From assembly GCF_933775445.1 (NCBI RefSeq), contig NC_065876.1:14880001-14944000 (forward strand): 64,000 nt of DNA, read 5' to 3'. Both the position numbers and the translations under genes were made by a program. Shown here piece by piece: positions 34,656-45,868 of this stretch (position 1 is the stretch's first letter; each line of letters starts with the position of its first letter). Origin of the DNA: Argentina anserina. Lineage: Eukaryota > Streptophyta > Magnoliopsida > Rosales > Rosaceae. The notes under the pieces are model-generated. The model was not told the DNA's origin. It ran no database searches and was given only the letters and a program-made list of their open reading frames with translations.

Positions 34656-34917
34656 TATTTTGAAGAGCTAGAAGCTCATATGAGGTAAGAATGACACTGA
34701 ACCCTTGAATTGCATTAATATAAGAATAGATAAGCTTCCGTTTTTCAGATATAGTGGACAAGGTGGCTATATACCAGTTGTGGTGGTTGAAGAATGGTGC
34801 GGGCTTCATGGTAAAAAAACCTATGTTTACAATGTAGGTTAGAGACTCCTCAAAAACTATAATGGGAAAGACACAAAGAGCAATAACATAGAGACATAAA
34901 GCCATTGTTGATTTCAT
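34579..34917 (-). pseudogene. 5' fragment of subtilisin-like protease gene, chimeric with plastid DNA
   Basis: The minus-strand ORF opens with a signal peptide (MKSTMALCLYVIALCVFPII). It continues as the inhibitor-I9 propeptide of SBT1-type plant subtilases: SLTYIV, FFNHHNWYIATLSTISE, KLIYSYINAIQGFSVILTS and ELLALQNS. Homology ends near 34660, before the PGY/STRD part of the propeptide, and the last ~25 residues are antisense plastid sequence downstream of rpoA. The catalytic Asp/His/Ser domain is absent. It cannot be a protease; if expressed it would be a small secreted chimera. A short leader with a CTATTTAAG element (complement of about 34952-34960) lies upstream. Confidence 0.75.
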
Positions 34918-35020
34918 GGTTGAGTCTCTATGAGAGTGCGTAGGAAGGACTTAAATAGTGATAGGTGGGAAAATGGAGAGTACGACAGATCTGTCATATT
35001 TCACATAACATTGATACCAT

Positions 35021-35640
35021 ATGTAATAGCTCAGTCTACATAACTAAGGATATTATCCGCTTTGTGCCCACTAGCCCGCATGGTTTTGTTCTTGAGGTAG
35101 TACCCCAAAATGTGTCATCTAAATTAGCTTTCAGTGCCCTCTAAGCACCCGCCCACTCATAACTGAATATTGTCCTCTCTGGGCCCCATGCCAAAAAGGC
35201 GCCTCACAAGTCTACATGGATTTGTTCCTAGGACTTTCCCCTAGAATACGTCCTCAGTATGGGAAGCTGACATTGCTCATATAAGCACAACTTTCACTCT
35301 CTTAAGCCCAGTCCACATAGTTGAGGATATTGTCCGCTTTGGGCCCACTGGCCTGCACAGTTTTGTTCTTGAGGTAGCACCTTAAAACACGTCTTCCATA
35401 GTAGCTTCCAGTGCCCTCTAAGCACCCGCCCATTCACAACCAGATATTGTCCGCTCAGGGCCCCATGCCAAACTGGTACCCCACAGGTCCGCACAAATTT
35501 GTTCCTAGGGCTTTCCCCCTAGAACACGTCCTATGTATGAGAAGTTGACTTTGCCCATATAAACACATCTTCCACTCTCTTACGGGCGATGTGAGATTTG
35601 TGACCTACCTGCCTGCTAGTCTCCTAACCAGATGTCATAG
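35021..35640 (-). mobile_element. TRIM-like LTR cluster, right part
   Basis: Two further head-to-tail units of the same family as 33377-33950 begin near 35021 (TGTAATAGCTCAGTC) and 35307 (GCCCAGTCCACATAG). The first is directly preceded by TGATACCATA, the complement of a tRNA-Met primer binding site. The second ends near 35637 (ACCAGATGTCATA). Together with the left part it brackets the rpoA/subtilase chimera. Confidence 0.6.
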
Positions 35641-35911
35641 AGGAGGATAGAAATGTTATAAATAATGAAATTAGTCTGGGCTCATGTCATGTTTGACATG
35701 AAGAGGCGCTTTGGCTCATCGTTCAAAAAACTCTTCTTAAAGCATCTTCAATGAGAGATGCCAAATTTCATAGACATATTTGAATTTGACTATTCAGCTA
35801 GAAATTTGACAATTCCTTAATTTCTACCTCAAACAAACTGTTAAAAGAAATGTATATAAAATTATTTTTATTTGAATTTTTATTAGATACACCTTTTTTT
35901 TTTGGAATACT

Positions 35912-36282
35912 TGATGCAGGAGCATCTACTGATGTCACAGGCATGCCTAAGAGGAAGGTTCAAAGTCCACCATATCTCAAGGATTATGTTAGAAAGTAAT
36001 GCAAGATCTTTTTCCCTTATTATCTAGATTTATATTAGATTGTATGTTTACTTATTTAGGTAGAGCATTATTCCGGGTATCTTTTATTTCAGTAGTTTCC
36101 CTTCTAGCAGGACTCTTCCTCTTCATATACCAGCAGCCGTGTAAGCCTTTTGCATGATGCTTTTGATATATTGAATACATAATTGCAGCCTTGGCAACAT
36201 ATTGTAAGAGTGTTCTGTTATTTCTGGTGGGGGTGTTGTGATATTGTTATTGATCTGTGCCTCTGGATATTCAACCCCATTA
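35912..36282 (+). repeat. 5' LTR of gypsy element
   Basis: 371 bp; differs from the 3' LTR at two sites (C here, T there, near 35918 and 36067). Its first ~88 bases correspond to coding sequence in the 3' copy. Confidence 0.93.
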
Positions 36283-36284
36283 GT

Positions 36285-36296
36285 TGGTACCAGAGC
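36285..36296 (+). promoter_or_regulatory. primer binding site (tRNA-Met)
   Basis: TGGTACCAGAGC, two bases after the 5' LTR, is one base away from the usual plant TGGTATCAGAGC site. Confidence 0.85.
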
Positions 36297-36318
36297 TCGG
36301 TTGGAGGTGGTGGATTCC

Positions 36319-39300
36319 ATGGCTAACAACAGGCGCGGTTTTGGGGGATTCCGAGGGGAGGGTCATGACAACGACAACAACAACATGGAGGAAATTAGGA
36401 GAGCACTTCAACAGCTCAGTGAGCGAATGGCTCGCATCGAAACTCAAGGCCGGAACAGAGGGGGTTTCGACGGGGAACGGGAGGAAAATCCTTTTCATCG
36501 CCGTGCTCTTAGGGATGAGACGGGTGAAGGGGGACATGGCAACAAATCTTTTGATATGAAAGTGGATCTGCCAGAGTTTGAGGGGAGGATCCAACCTGAG
36601 GAGTTTATCAATTGGCTCAATACGGTGGAGCGGGTCTTCGATTACAAAGTAGTTCCTGATGAAGACAGGGTGAAGATGGTTGCAATCAAACTAACAAAAC
36701 AGGCCTCTGCGTGGTGGGAAACATTGAAGCTTCGGCGCGAACGCTTAGGAAAGTGAAAGATTAAGTCTTGGGAAAAGATGAAAAAGGCAATGAAGGAGAA
36801 ATTCTTACCAGACAATTATGTACAAGATTCCTTTATGAAGTTACATGGCTTGAGGCAAGGTCTTCGATCTGTTGATGAATTTACTGAAGAGTTTGACCTC
36901 TTGAGTATGAGATGTGCTGTGACTGAAACAGAAGAGCAGACGATTGCACGGTACCTTGCAGGGTTGAGGAAAGAAATACATGATGTTTTGGTGTTACATC
37001 AATTTTGGTCCTTTAATGATGTGTACAAGTTGGCAATCCAAATAGAGAAACAACAAAAGCCTCAGAATAAGCGTGTTGGGGCTGAAGATTATGAGCAAAG
37101 AAAATTTGGGGCTGCGAAGATGATAACAAATGCGGAGCATGGAAAACCTATGGAAGTACAGAAAAATCTACCTCAAGAGAGTCGTACTTTGAAATATGGA
37201 GGTAGGAAGAATGTCAAGTGTTTTAAGTGCTCGGGACTAGGACATATTGCGTCCGAATGTCCTAATCGGAGAATCGTCAGTTTAGTAGAGGAATTGGGTG
37301 AGTCAAGCGATCGAATAGATGGGCCACCAGTGTATGACGACTATAAAGAAGAAGCTGATGAAGAAATCACATGGTGTGACCATGGCGACTCACTGGTAAT
37401 CCGCAGGGTGATGAATACTGTAAAGGTGGAGGAGAATCCTAATTGGTTGAGGCACAACATCTTTCATACGAAATGCACAGCTAATGGAAAGGTATGTCAT
37501 GTTATTATTGATGGAGGGAGTTGTGAGAATATAGTGTCAGAAGAGATGGTCGATAAACTTAGTTTGAAGACAGAGCGAAAGCCAGAATCATATAAGCTCT
37601 CATGGTTCAAGAAGGGGAATGATGTGATTGTTAACTAGCGATGCTTGGTGACGTTCTCTATTGGTAGAAAATACCAAGATGCGCAGTGGTGTGACGTGGC
37701 TCCGATGGATGCATGTCATTTGTTGTTGGGGCGTCCTTGGCAGTTTGATCGTAGAGCAATACATGATGGATACAAAAATACTTATAGTTTTGTCAAAGAT
37801 GAGGTGAAGGTAATCTTGGGGCCGTCTAAGTCTGAGAGCAGTCCAAAGCCAACCAAAAGGGAGAATATGAGTTTTTTGTCTATGGGTAAATTCCTTGGAG
37901 AATCTGAAGACAATGGTGGCGAGTTATACTTACTCATTGTGAAAGACACATGGCCAGATCATCTCAATATTCCTACGGAGTTAACGCCTATCCTACAAGA
38001 ATTTAGTGATGTCATTCCAGATGAGTTGCCTGCAGGGTTACCACCAATGAGGGATATCCAACACTGTATTGACCTTGTCCCGGGGTCTAGCCTGCCTAAT
38101 AGGCCTTACTACCGTATGAGTCCGCAAGAATATGAGGAGCTCAATAGACAAGTGACAGAATTACTAGAAAAAAGGGTTATCCGGGAGAGTATGAGTCCGT
38201 GCGCGGTTCCAGCATTACTCACACCTAAGAAAGATGGGACATGGCGTATGTGTGTCGATAGTAGAGCCATCAACAAAATTACAGTGAATTATAGATTTCC
38301 CATTCCTCGCTTGGATGACATGCTGGATCACTTATTCGGGGCAAAGATATTCTCAAAAATTGATTTGAGGAGTGGCTATCATCAAATAAGGATGCGGACT
38401 GGTGATGAGTGGAAAACTGCATTCAAGACTCGTGATGGTTTATTTGAATGGATGGTTATGCCGTTTGGTTTGACAAATGCCCCAAGCACATTTATGCGCT
38501 TGATGAATCAGGTATTTCGACCATATATTGGAAAATTTGTTGTGGTGTATTTTGACGATATTCTTGTCTATAGCCCGGATGCATCTCAACATGTTGATCA
38601 CTTGAAGAAGATTTTTGAAGTACTTAGGGAACAAAAGCTTTATGCCAACCTGAAGAAGTGTGAGTTCCTTACTGAAAGTTTAATATTTTCTGGGCTATGT
38701 TAGTTCTGCTGATGGTATTAAAGTAGACAACAAAAAAGTTGAAGCTATCCTCGAGTGGCCTACACCGCAGTCTATACATGATATTCGGAGTTTTCATGGG
38801 TTAGCCTCATTCTATCGCAAATTTATTAGAAATTTCAGTTCTATTATCGCACCTATGACGGATTGTCTGAAGAGTAACATATTTAACTGGACTGAGGCAG
38901 CAGAGAGGAGCTTCCAAGCTATCAAACAGGCCATCACTAATGCACCTGTGTTGGTATTGTCGGATTTTCAGAAAATTTTTGAGGTTGATTGTGATGCTTC
39001 AAAGATTGGTGTTGGGGCAGTTCTAAGCCAAGAAGGAAAGCCGGTAGCATTCTTCAGCGAAAATCTCAATGAGACAAGGCAAAGGTACTCTACTTATGAT
39101 ATTGAATTTTATGCAATTATGCAAGCTCTTCGGCAGTGGCGACAATATTTGATCTATAAAGAGTTTGTCCTGTACTCTAACCATGAAGCATTGAAATTTA
39201 TTAATGGTCAACACAAGTTGAATCGAAGGCATGCACAATGGGTAGAAGAACTTCAAGAGTATGACTTTGTGATCCGGCATAAATCTGGGGTTCAAAATAA

Positions 39301-40711
39301 AGTGGCAGATGCCTTGAGTCGCAAGGAAGCCTTGCTATCAATCATGGGAGCCCAAGTGCTTGGGTTTGAGCAATTAAAAGAGCTATATAAGGATGATTCT
39401 GATTTTGGGAGTACGTGGGCAGAATGTGTGGCATCAAAACCCACATCTGATTTTCATATCAAGGATGGATACTTGTTCAAGGGAAGTCGGCTCTGCATCC
39501 CTAACTGCTCTATGCGTCTCTTGATCATCGAAGAGCAACACGGTGGTGGTTTGGGAGGCCATTTTGGGCGTGACAAAACACTAGCACTAGTTAATGACAA
39601 ATTCTATTGGCCAAAGCTATCTAAAGAAGTGTTGAGGTATGTGCAACGCTGCAGAACTTGTCATGTAGCTAAAAGTCATAGCCAAAACACAGGACTCTAC
39701 ACACCCTTGCCTGAACCTCAAGCTCCCTGGATCGACGTGAGTATGGATTTCATTCTGGGCTTACCAAGAACAAAGCAAGGATATGATTCAATTTTGGTAG
39801 TGGTGGATCGTTTCTCAAAGATTGCGCATTTTCTACCTTGCAAGAAGACCATGGATGCTAGTCATATTGCTCATATTTATTTTCGAGAGGTTGTAAGATT
39901 GCATGGCATCCCTAGCACCATTACTTCGGACATAGATACTAAATTTGTCGGGCATTTTTGGCGCACCTTATGGCGGAAATTGGGTACAAAGCTACAGTTT
40001 AGTACCACTCACCACCCCCAAACTGACGGGCAAACAGAGGTTGTGAACAGAAGCTTGGGAAACTTGTTGAGAGCCTTGGTAGGTAATAAGAAAACAGGTT
40101 GGAGTGAGTCATTAGCACAAGCTGAATTTGCATATAATAGCTCCCAACATCGTAGTATTAGCATGAGTCCGTTTGAAGCAGTTTATGGTCAAAACCCCAC
40201 CAGCCCTTTGGACTTGGTCCCTTTACCCGTCAATGATCGGTTTAGTGGGGATGCTGTGGACATGGTTGAGTTTATTCAGAAGACACATGAGCATGTTCGG
40301 AAGTAGCTAGCAGAAAACAACAAGAGGTATAAAGAAGTTGCTGACAAACATCGCCGAGATGCCGAATTTCAAGTTGGAGATTTTGTTTGGGTTAATCTGA
40401 GTAAGGAAAGGTTTCCACGAGGGAAGTATGGCAAGTTGCATGATCAGGGTGGTGGCCCTTACAAGGTGTTGAAGCGTGCTGGGAAGAATGCATACGTGTT
40501 AGACCTCCCTGGAGAAATTGGGGTCTCACCAACATTTAATGTGGCTGATTTACAACTTTATCATGGGGAGAACACAATTACTAGCTCAGACTCGAGGTCG
40601 AGTTCTCTTCAACCCCAGGAGTCTGATGTAGGAGCATCTACTGATGTCACAGGCATGCCTAAGAGGAAGGTTCAAAGTCCACCATATCTCAAGGATTATG
40701 TTAGAAAGTAA
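36319..40711 (+). pseudogene. gag-pol polyprotein of gypsy element, broken
   Basis: The first Met at 36319 opens gag (WLNTVERVF, SAWWETLK). Then come a CCHC knuckle (CFKCSGLGHIASEC, about 37219), a retropepsin-like site (IIDGGS, near 37505), reverse transcriptase with YFDDILVY (near 38549), RNase H (DCDAS, near 38990) and integrase with an HHCC zinc region (near 39540-39670) and core acidic residues (MDF, SDID, TEVVNR). Lesions seen are a TGA at 36754-36756, TAG at 37636-37638 and 40304-40306, and a one-base insertion in a T run near 38688. Otherwise the frame is open to TAA at 40709-40711, inside the 3' LTR. No chromodomain was evident. Confidence 0.92.
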
Positions 40712-40994
40712 TGCAAGATCTTTTTCCCTTATTATCTAGATTTATATTAGATTGTATGTTTACTTATTTAGGTAGAGTATTATTCCGGGTATCTTTTATT
40801 TCAGTAGTTTCCCTTCTAGCAGGACTCTTCCTCTTCATATACCAGCAGCCGTGTAAGCCTTTTGCATGATGCTTTTGATATATTGAATACATAATTGCAG
40901 CCTTGGCAACATATTGTAAGAGTGTTCTGTTATTTCTGGTGGGGGTGTTGTGATATTGTTATTGATCTGTGCCTCTGGATATTCAACCCCATTA
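40624..40994 (+). repeat. 3' LTR of gypsy element, overlapping the pol end
   Basis: 371 bp. The last 29 codons of the polyprotein frame and its stop lie inside this LTR. The target duplication ATACT follows at 40995-40999. Confidence 0.93.
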
Positions 40995-40999
40995 ATACT

Positions 41000-41404
41000 C
41001 CTCATATGATTCTCTTCTTGATCTCCTCTTTCTCTCATGTTATCAATCCCTTTCTGCTTAAAATCTCCCTTTACTCCTCTTAATTATCTTTATCCAAACC
41101 CATTACTCATCCTTATAGATTTGATGAAACCCATAATTTCATATCTCAGGTTAAAAAGTAGATTTGATGAAACCAATAATTCCCAAATCTAGAACGAGTG
41201 TATATACCCACAAACATGCATGATCAATCCCAATTACACTTCTCCTTCGCCTTTCAAATAATCTAATTACCAAGTAGATTTTTGATTTGTTATCGCCCTT
41301 CATCAGCAACAATTTAACAACACATGATTTCCTATATGATAATCGAAAGGATAAAGACGATGGGTTTCTTCGAATTTTTGCTGGCCTTCATCTAGGTTTA
41401 GGTT

Positions 41405-41410
<6 letters not shown>
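41000..41410. other. short spacer, no gene
   Basis: Nothing recognised except a local near-duplication of the TAGATTTGATGAAACC motif near 41118 and 41160. Confidence 0.45.
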
Positions 41411-41461
<51 letters not shown>

Positions 41462-41483
41462 TGTGTGTGTGTGTGTGTGTGTG
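41411..41483 (+). repeat. compound (GA)n(GT)n microsatellite
   Basis: About 22 GA units, a short interruption, then about 11 GT units. Confidence 0.95.
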
Positions 41484-41521
41484 ACTAATGAGTTTGAATA
41501 TGTCAAATTTGACATTACCGA

Positions 41522-41942
41522 TAGGGCTGGGCGCGGGTTCAGCCCGGGCTATTTTTTTTCAGGGCCCGGGCCCGGCTCGATTGTAGTATGACGTGCCGGG
41601 TTTTGTTATAAAAAAAGCAGGGCCCGGGTAAAACCCGGACCGGTATCATCCGGGCCGAGCCTGCTCGGTTTTCCGGGTCTAACTCTGTTTTTGGTTATGT
41701 TCCAGTGTCATTGTATCTATTCTACTTACGAAAACCAATTACATAATGACAACTAATGTCCCGGGTTTCCGGGTTTTTTTTTGTTTAAAGATTTGAAGGC
41801 CCGGGACCGGCCCGGACATAACAAAGCCCGACTTGTTTATCACATGACAACACAAAAGCCTGGAAAAAGCCCGGCCCACCCGGATGGGCCTGTCGGTCCG
41901 ATCCGGGTTTTTTTTCTTCTTCGGGCTTTTTGCCCAGCCCTA
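41522..41942. mobile_element. hAT-type non-autonomous element, copy 1 (421 bp)
   Basis: The terminal inverted repeats TAGGGCTGGGC and its complement are flanked by a perfect 8-bp target duplication, ATTACCGA (41514-41521 and 41943-41950). Eight bases is the hAT hallmark. The interior is rich in CCCGGGCC-type motifs in both orientations and has no transposase. Confidence 0.88.
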
Positions 41943-41968
41943 ATTACCGAGCAAACATGTCGTCTATG

Positions 41969-42427
41969 TATGGCTGGGCGCGGGTTCAGCCGGGCTATTT
42001 TTTTCAGGACCCGAGCCTGGCCCGGTTGTAGTATGACGGGCTGGGCTTTGTTCTTAAAAAATCAGATCGGGGTAAAACCTGGCCCGGGTCAGTTAATTGC
42101 AGAGCCCGGGTAAAACCCGGACCGGTATCATCCGGGCCGAGCCCGCCCGATTTTCCTAGCCTAACTCTGTTTTTGGTTATGTTCCAGTGTCATTGTATCT
42201 ATTTTATAAGTTTAGGATCACTTACGAAAGCCAATTACATAATGACACATAATGTCTCGGGTTTCCGGGTTTTTTTTGTTTAAGGATTTGAAGGCCCGAG
42301 ACCGGCCCGGACATAACAAAGCCCGACCCATTTATCACATGACAACACACGAGCCCGGAAAAAACCCGGCCCGCCCAGACAGGCCCGTCAGTCCGGTCCT
42401 CTTGTTCGGGCTTTTTGCCCAGCCCTA
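41969..42427. mobile_element. hAT-type non-autonomous element, copy 2 (459 bp)
   Basis: Same family and orientation as copy 1. Ends are TATGGCTGGGC (one substitution) and GCCCAGCCCTA. It has its own perfect 8-bp target duplication, CGTCTATG (41961-41968 and 42428-42435). Different duplications prove it is a separate insertion, not a tandem duplication of copy 1. Confidence 0.88.
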
Positions 42428-42435
42428 CGTCTATG

Positions 42436-43403
42436 TGGCAATTGACATTTTAGTTGGAGATGAATTTTGTATGTCTTTTCTACCCGTTGGAAGTCCACGT
42501 AGGACATAACATCTTGGTTAGAGATGCTCTTAGTCATTTGACACCGTTTAGGTGATATGACAAAATGCTTAATCGTTGGAGTTGCTAAGAGCATTTTCAA
42601 TCGGTTAGTTATTTAGTACATGTCAGCGTAACAACTATAATTGACTAGCAAAATTTCTTTCAAGTGGAATAGACAAACACACGTGGAGCAAAAATGTATT
42701 TGACATAAAGATATGTATAGTCAAATTTGAGACACCCAACCTCTATAGTCATTTTTTTTAATCTCTCTCTCTCTCTCTCATTTGTTTTTTCATACCCAGA
42801 TAATATATAATAATATTTTGAGATTAACTCTTCAGTTGAAATGAGAATTTCCTAGTTTTAACATGTTCATGTCATATGTCAAAATTTAAATTTGCCTAAT
42901 TTTTTTAACTAACATATTGAAGATGCTCTTATGCGAGTACATTTTGGTTTGTTTATGTGATGAATAATAGACAATGTGTTAGATAATATTGTGTCTTGTT
43001 GGTCCTTTGGAAATTGGAATACAAACAAATAGGAGGCCAAATATATCAACTTCACGGACGCTATGAGATAGGACTGATAGGTCGAGGGTGAAGACACTTC
43101 TTTGCACTTGAAACCAAGGGGCAGACTACAGTATGCAAGTAAGAATTCCCCTTAGGGAAAGGGTAACAAACAAGAACTACACAAGGTTTTGATTCCAAGT
43201 GCCCTTCTATTCCATTCCCCCATCAATAAACAAACAAAACCGGTGCGCCATATTCCACCACATTGGACGCTTATGCTTTTTCTAAGAGCATTATTGTTGT
43301 GTAGGAAAATGTGATCGTTGCAAGGAAGGAGCGGCGAGGGAGGCAAAGACGTTGTGAAGTTCGAAAACAGAAAATGGGGACACATTGGAAGCAGGCGCAT
43401 TCA
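42436..43403. other. intergenic, no gene recognised
   Basis: AT-rich with a short CT run near 42763; no gene seen. Confidence 0.4.
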
Positions 43404-43412
43404 GTTTCCCTG

Positions 43413-43821
43413 GGGAAAAACTTGCGTACAAACTAGTATGTACGCGTGCATCCGAACTTTCATTTATTTGCACACTTTGGGAATATAAATACATGATTTC
43501 AACCGTTCAAAAGTTTAGTTTATTACTAAAGATCATGTTTGCAAAAAATTGATGTAAACAAAAATCGTCTTCATAGTCGATTGCATCAAACAAATTGACG
43601 GTTGATCATGAGACTACTAACTTTCACCATAACCGTTCATTTGTTTGATGCAATCGACAAAGCAAACGATTTTTGTTTATGTTGATATTTTATAGAAATG
43701 ATCTTTAGTAATAAACTAAACTTTTGAACGGTTGAAATCATGTATTTATATTCTCAAAGTGTGCAAATAAATGAAAGTTCGGACGCACGCGTACATACTA
43801 GTTTGTACGCAAGTTTTTCCC
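43413..43821. mobile_element. fold-back MITE (MULE-type), 409 bp
   Basis: Nearly the whole element is an inverted repeat: about 185 bases from GGGAAAAACTTGCGTACAAA pair with the other end around a short loop near 43600-43630. The perfect 9-bp duplication GTTTCCCTG flanks it (43404-43412, 43822-43830). No coding sequence. Confidence 0.88.
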
Positions 43822-43830
43822 GTTTCCCTG

Positions 43831-44269
43831 GCTTCTAAACAATGCAAAATCCCAACAAAGAAGAACCAAAAACAAAGCTATCTGCATATCCATAATGAAT
43901 GGTCCAATGGGGTGGAGCAGTAGTGGTTAGACAAGAACCTTTTCCACCGGAGCCTTTTGTGGCCCTTTTGGTACAATGAGGCAGAGGTAGTTGGAGTCCA
44001 ATACAATGCCATCCCCACCATTCGATGCATTTGTATCAATGTATGTGTACCATGCCATTTAAATATCAATAGGACTTGCCCTTTTTATTAAAGCCTATAG
44101 AAGGCTAGTGAATCACAGTGCCAAGAAAATTTAAACAACATCTCTGATCCGGGAAAAATCACTACCTAGGGATCCAGTGATTTTGAAACCAACCCAAGTG
44201 GTTTTCTTGGTCTAACATGACGTGTACGGCCAATATCTGAAGAGGACAGGAGAGCCTCTTCCTTCTGTA
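43831..44269. other. spacer, no gene recognised
   Basis: No element ends or coding sequence recognised. Confidence 0.4.
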
Positions 44270-45868
44270 CAACAACAACACCCATTCAATTCCATTGCTT
44301 TCCATTCTCTCTCTCTCTCTCTCTCTTATCTCTCTTAAATGTGACACCCCCTTTATTCTCTGCTTCTCAGTCTCCCCAACCCCCGTTTCCACTCTCGCTC
44401 TCTCGCTCTCTCTGAAATCCTATAGCTTCTCACTGCTGCTGTTCTTTTTAAGTCTTCTCAGGTGAAGTGATCCTGACTTTATTACTCTCATCAGCTCATC
44501 TATGGCAAATGTATTCTCCGAAAATGAATGCCTGGATTTTATGTGGGTTTCTATTTATTGCAGCCATGGCACCTCCAAACTACAACAACATCGTCAACAA
44601 CAATAACTAACTTCTCTGCATCATAACACTGAGTCCCAGTACTTTGGATGACTCGAAGGTAAAACAAAATGTTATCTTTTTAACAATGTGTTCCCAGATT
44701 TGGGTTTTAGTTCTCTTTCTTCTGGGTTTTTTGAATAGTATTGAAGGAAGCCTTTGAATCAAAATCAATGCTTAAGAAATATTCTATGATCTCTGTGTGA
44801 AGGGAAGACTTATCAGTCTCAGGCTATTGAATCCTCTCAGTAATAAACATGGTTTTGTGAGTTTAACGTTTTTAGATCTCTTTGTTTAATCTGTTGAGAT
44901 TCCACAGTCAGAGCAGAAAGCACTCATCATAGTCGGCCCATTGTGTATTTTTCCCCAATAGTCTTTCCTTTTTGTACTAAACCTCTTTTAGAGTTCATTA
45001 AAAGGTGCAATCTTTAGAAAGAGCTTCATTTTATAAAGGAGCTTTTTTTTGAAAGGATAAAAAAGCTTTTGAAGTTCAGTGACTTTATAAAAATGTTTCA
45101 TTTTACAAACAGTCAAAACTCAAAACTGTTTGGTATGGAGCTCTTTTTTATCTACGAAGAATATTTCTTTACCAAAAATGAAGTATTACTTTTTTCTGTA
45201 AACTCAAGTATGTGATGTGCTCGAGTTCAAAGGTTTTCATGATAATAAGAAAGCTGGGTTTTAGGAGCTTTCATTTACCCAAAAAGAACTGTTCAGATCC
45301 ACACAAGCTCTAAGAGTTTATCCTCATTTTCCCATTCTTAGCTTCTACTTAAGAAATGTAGTTTACTGACTAATTGAGAAGAAATTAAAGAGAAACGGGA
45401 CTGGTTGTGTCACTGTGCTTGACTTTTATAACGTGTCATATGTGTATTATCATAGTAGATGTGGACTTGTAGACTTGTATGTTTCTGCACATGGTTAGCA
45501 CGGTGGCTAATATAATATATTTGGTTTTTAAGTGAGATAAGTGTGTAGAATAAAGAAATAAATATGCACATCTGTGTATGCATACACAATTACACATGAT
45601 AGTAAGTGAGGCTAAGTAGACAAACACAGTTAAGTACTATGTGTTTGCCATTGAATAATTATAGAATGCCTTTGTGGAATTAACAATGCTGGTCTAGCTT
45701 AGCTTCTTGTGATTAAAGAACGGTAACCTCGAATACATTCATACTCTTAATGGGGGGATAATTGATATGTATAGGGCCGCGGGGTGTCTCAGTTCTCGTT
45801 GCTCAAGAGCATTCTGGTAATCATTTTGTGGAATAATCAACACGAAAGGATCAGAAAAATTAACAAAG
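44270..45868 (+). promoter_or_regulatory. probable promoter and spliced 5' leader of RopGEF
   Basis: A CT-rich leader with (CT)n near 44305-44325 is followed by a canonical donor (CTCAG/GTGAAG at 44462) and acceptor (TTGCAG at 44563). A second donor (CGAAG/GTAAAAC) lies at 44659. These would give one or two untranslated exons before the coding exon at 45869. Inferred from splice signals only. Confidence 0.4.
44566..44610 (+). other. possible upstream ORF (14 codons)
   Basis: An ATG directly after a strong acceptor opens MAPPNYNNIVNNNN and a stop. It lies in the predicted second leader exon of the RopGEF gene and is Asn-rich. It could dampen translation, but this is unproven. Confidence 0.3.

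Larger units (their letters stand above)
35912..40994 (+). mobile_element. Ty3/gypsy LTR retrotransposon, young, non-functional
   Basis: Complete 5,083-bp element. It has two 371-bp LTRs (35912-36282 and 40624-40994) beginning TGATG and ending CATTA, flanked by the perfect 5-bp target duplication ATACT (35907-35911, 40995-40999). A tRNA-Met primer binding site, TGGTACCAGAGC, lies at 36285-36296. The LTRs differ at only two positions that I can see, so insertion was recent. The internal region is one gag-pol frame with domain order gag, zinc knuckle, protease, reverse transcriptase, RNase H, integrase, which is the Ty3/gypsy order. It is broken by several in-frame stops and one frameshift. Confidence 0.95.

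Noticed and set aside
36123..36329. Repeated minus-strand ORF near both LTRs (also at 40835)
   Set aside because: It occurs twice only because the LTR is duplicated; no functional signal.
41522..42427. Interpretation of the two GC-rich blocks as one tandem duplication
   Set aside because: Each block has its own 8-bp target duplication, which shows two insertions.
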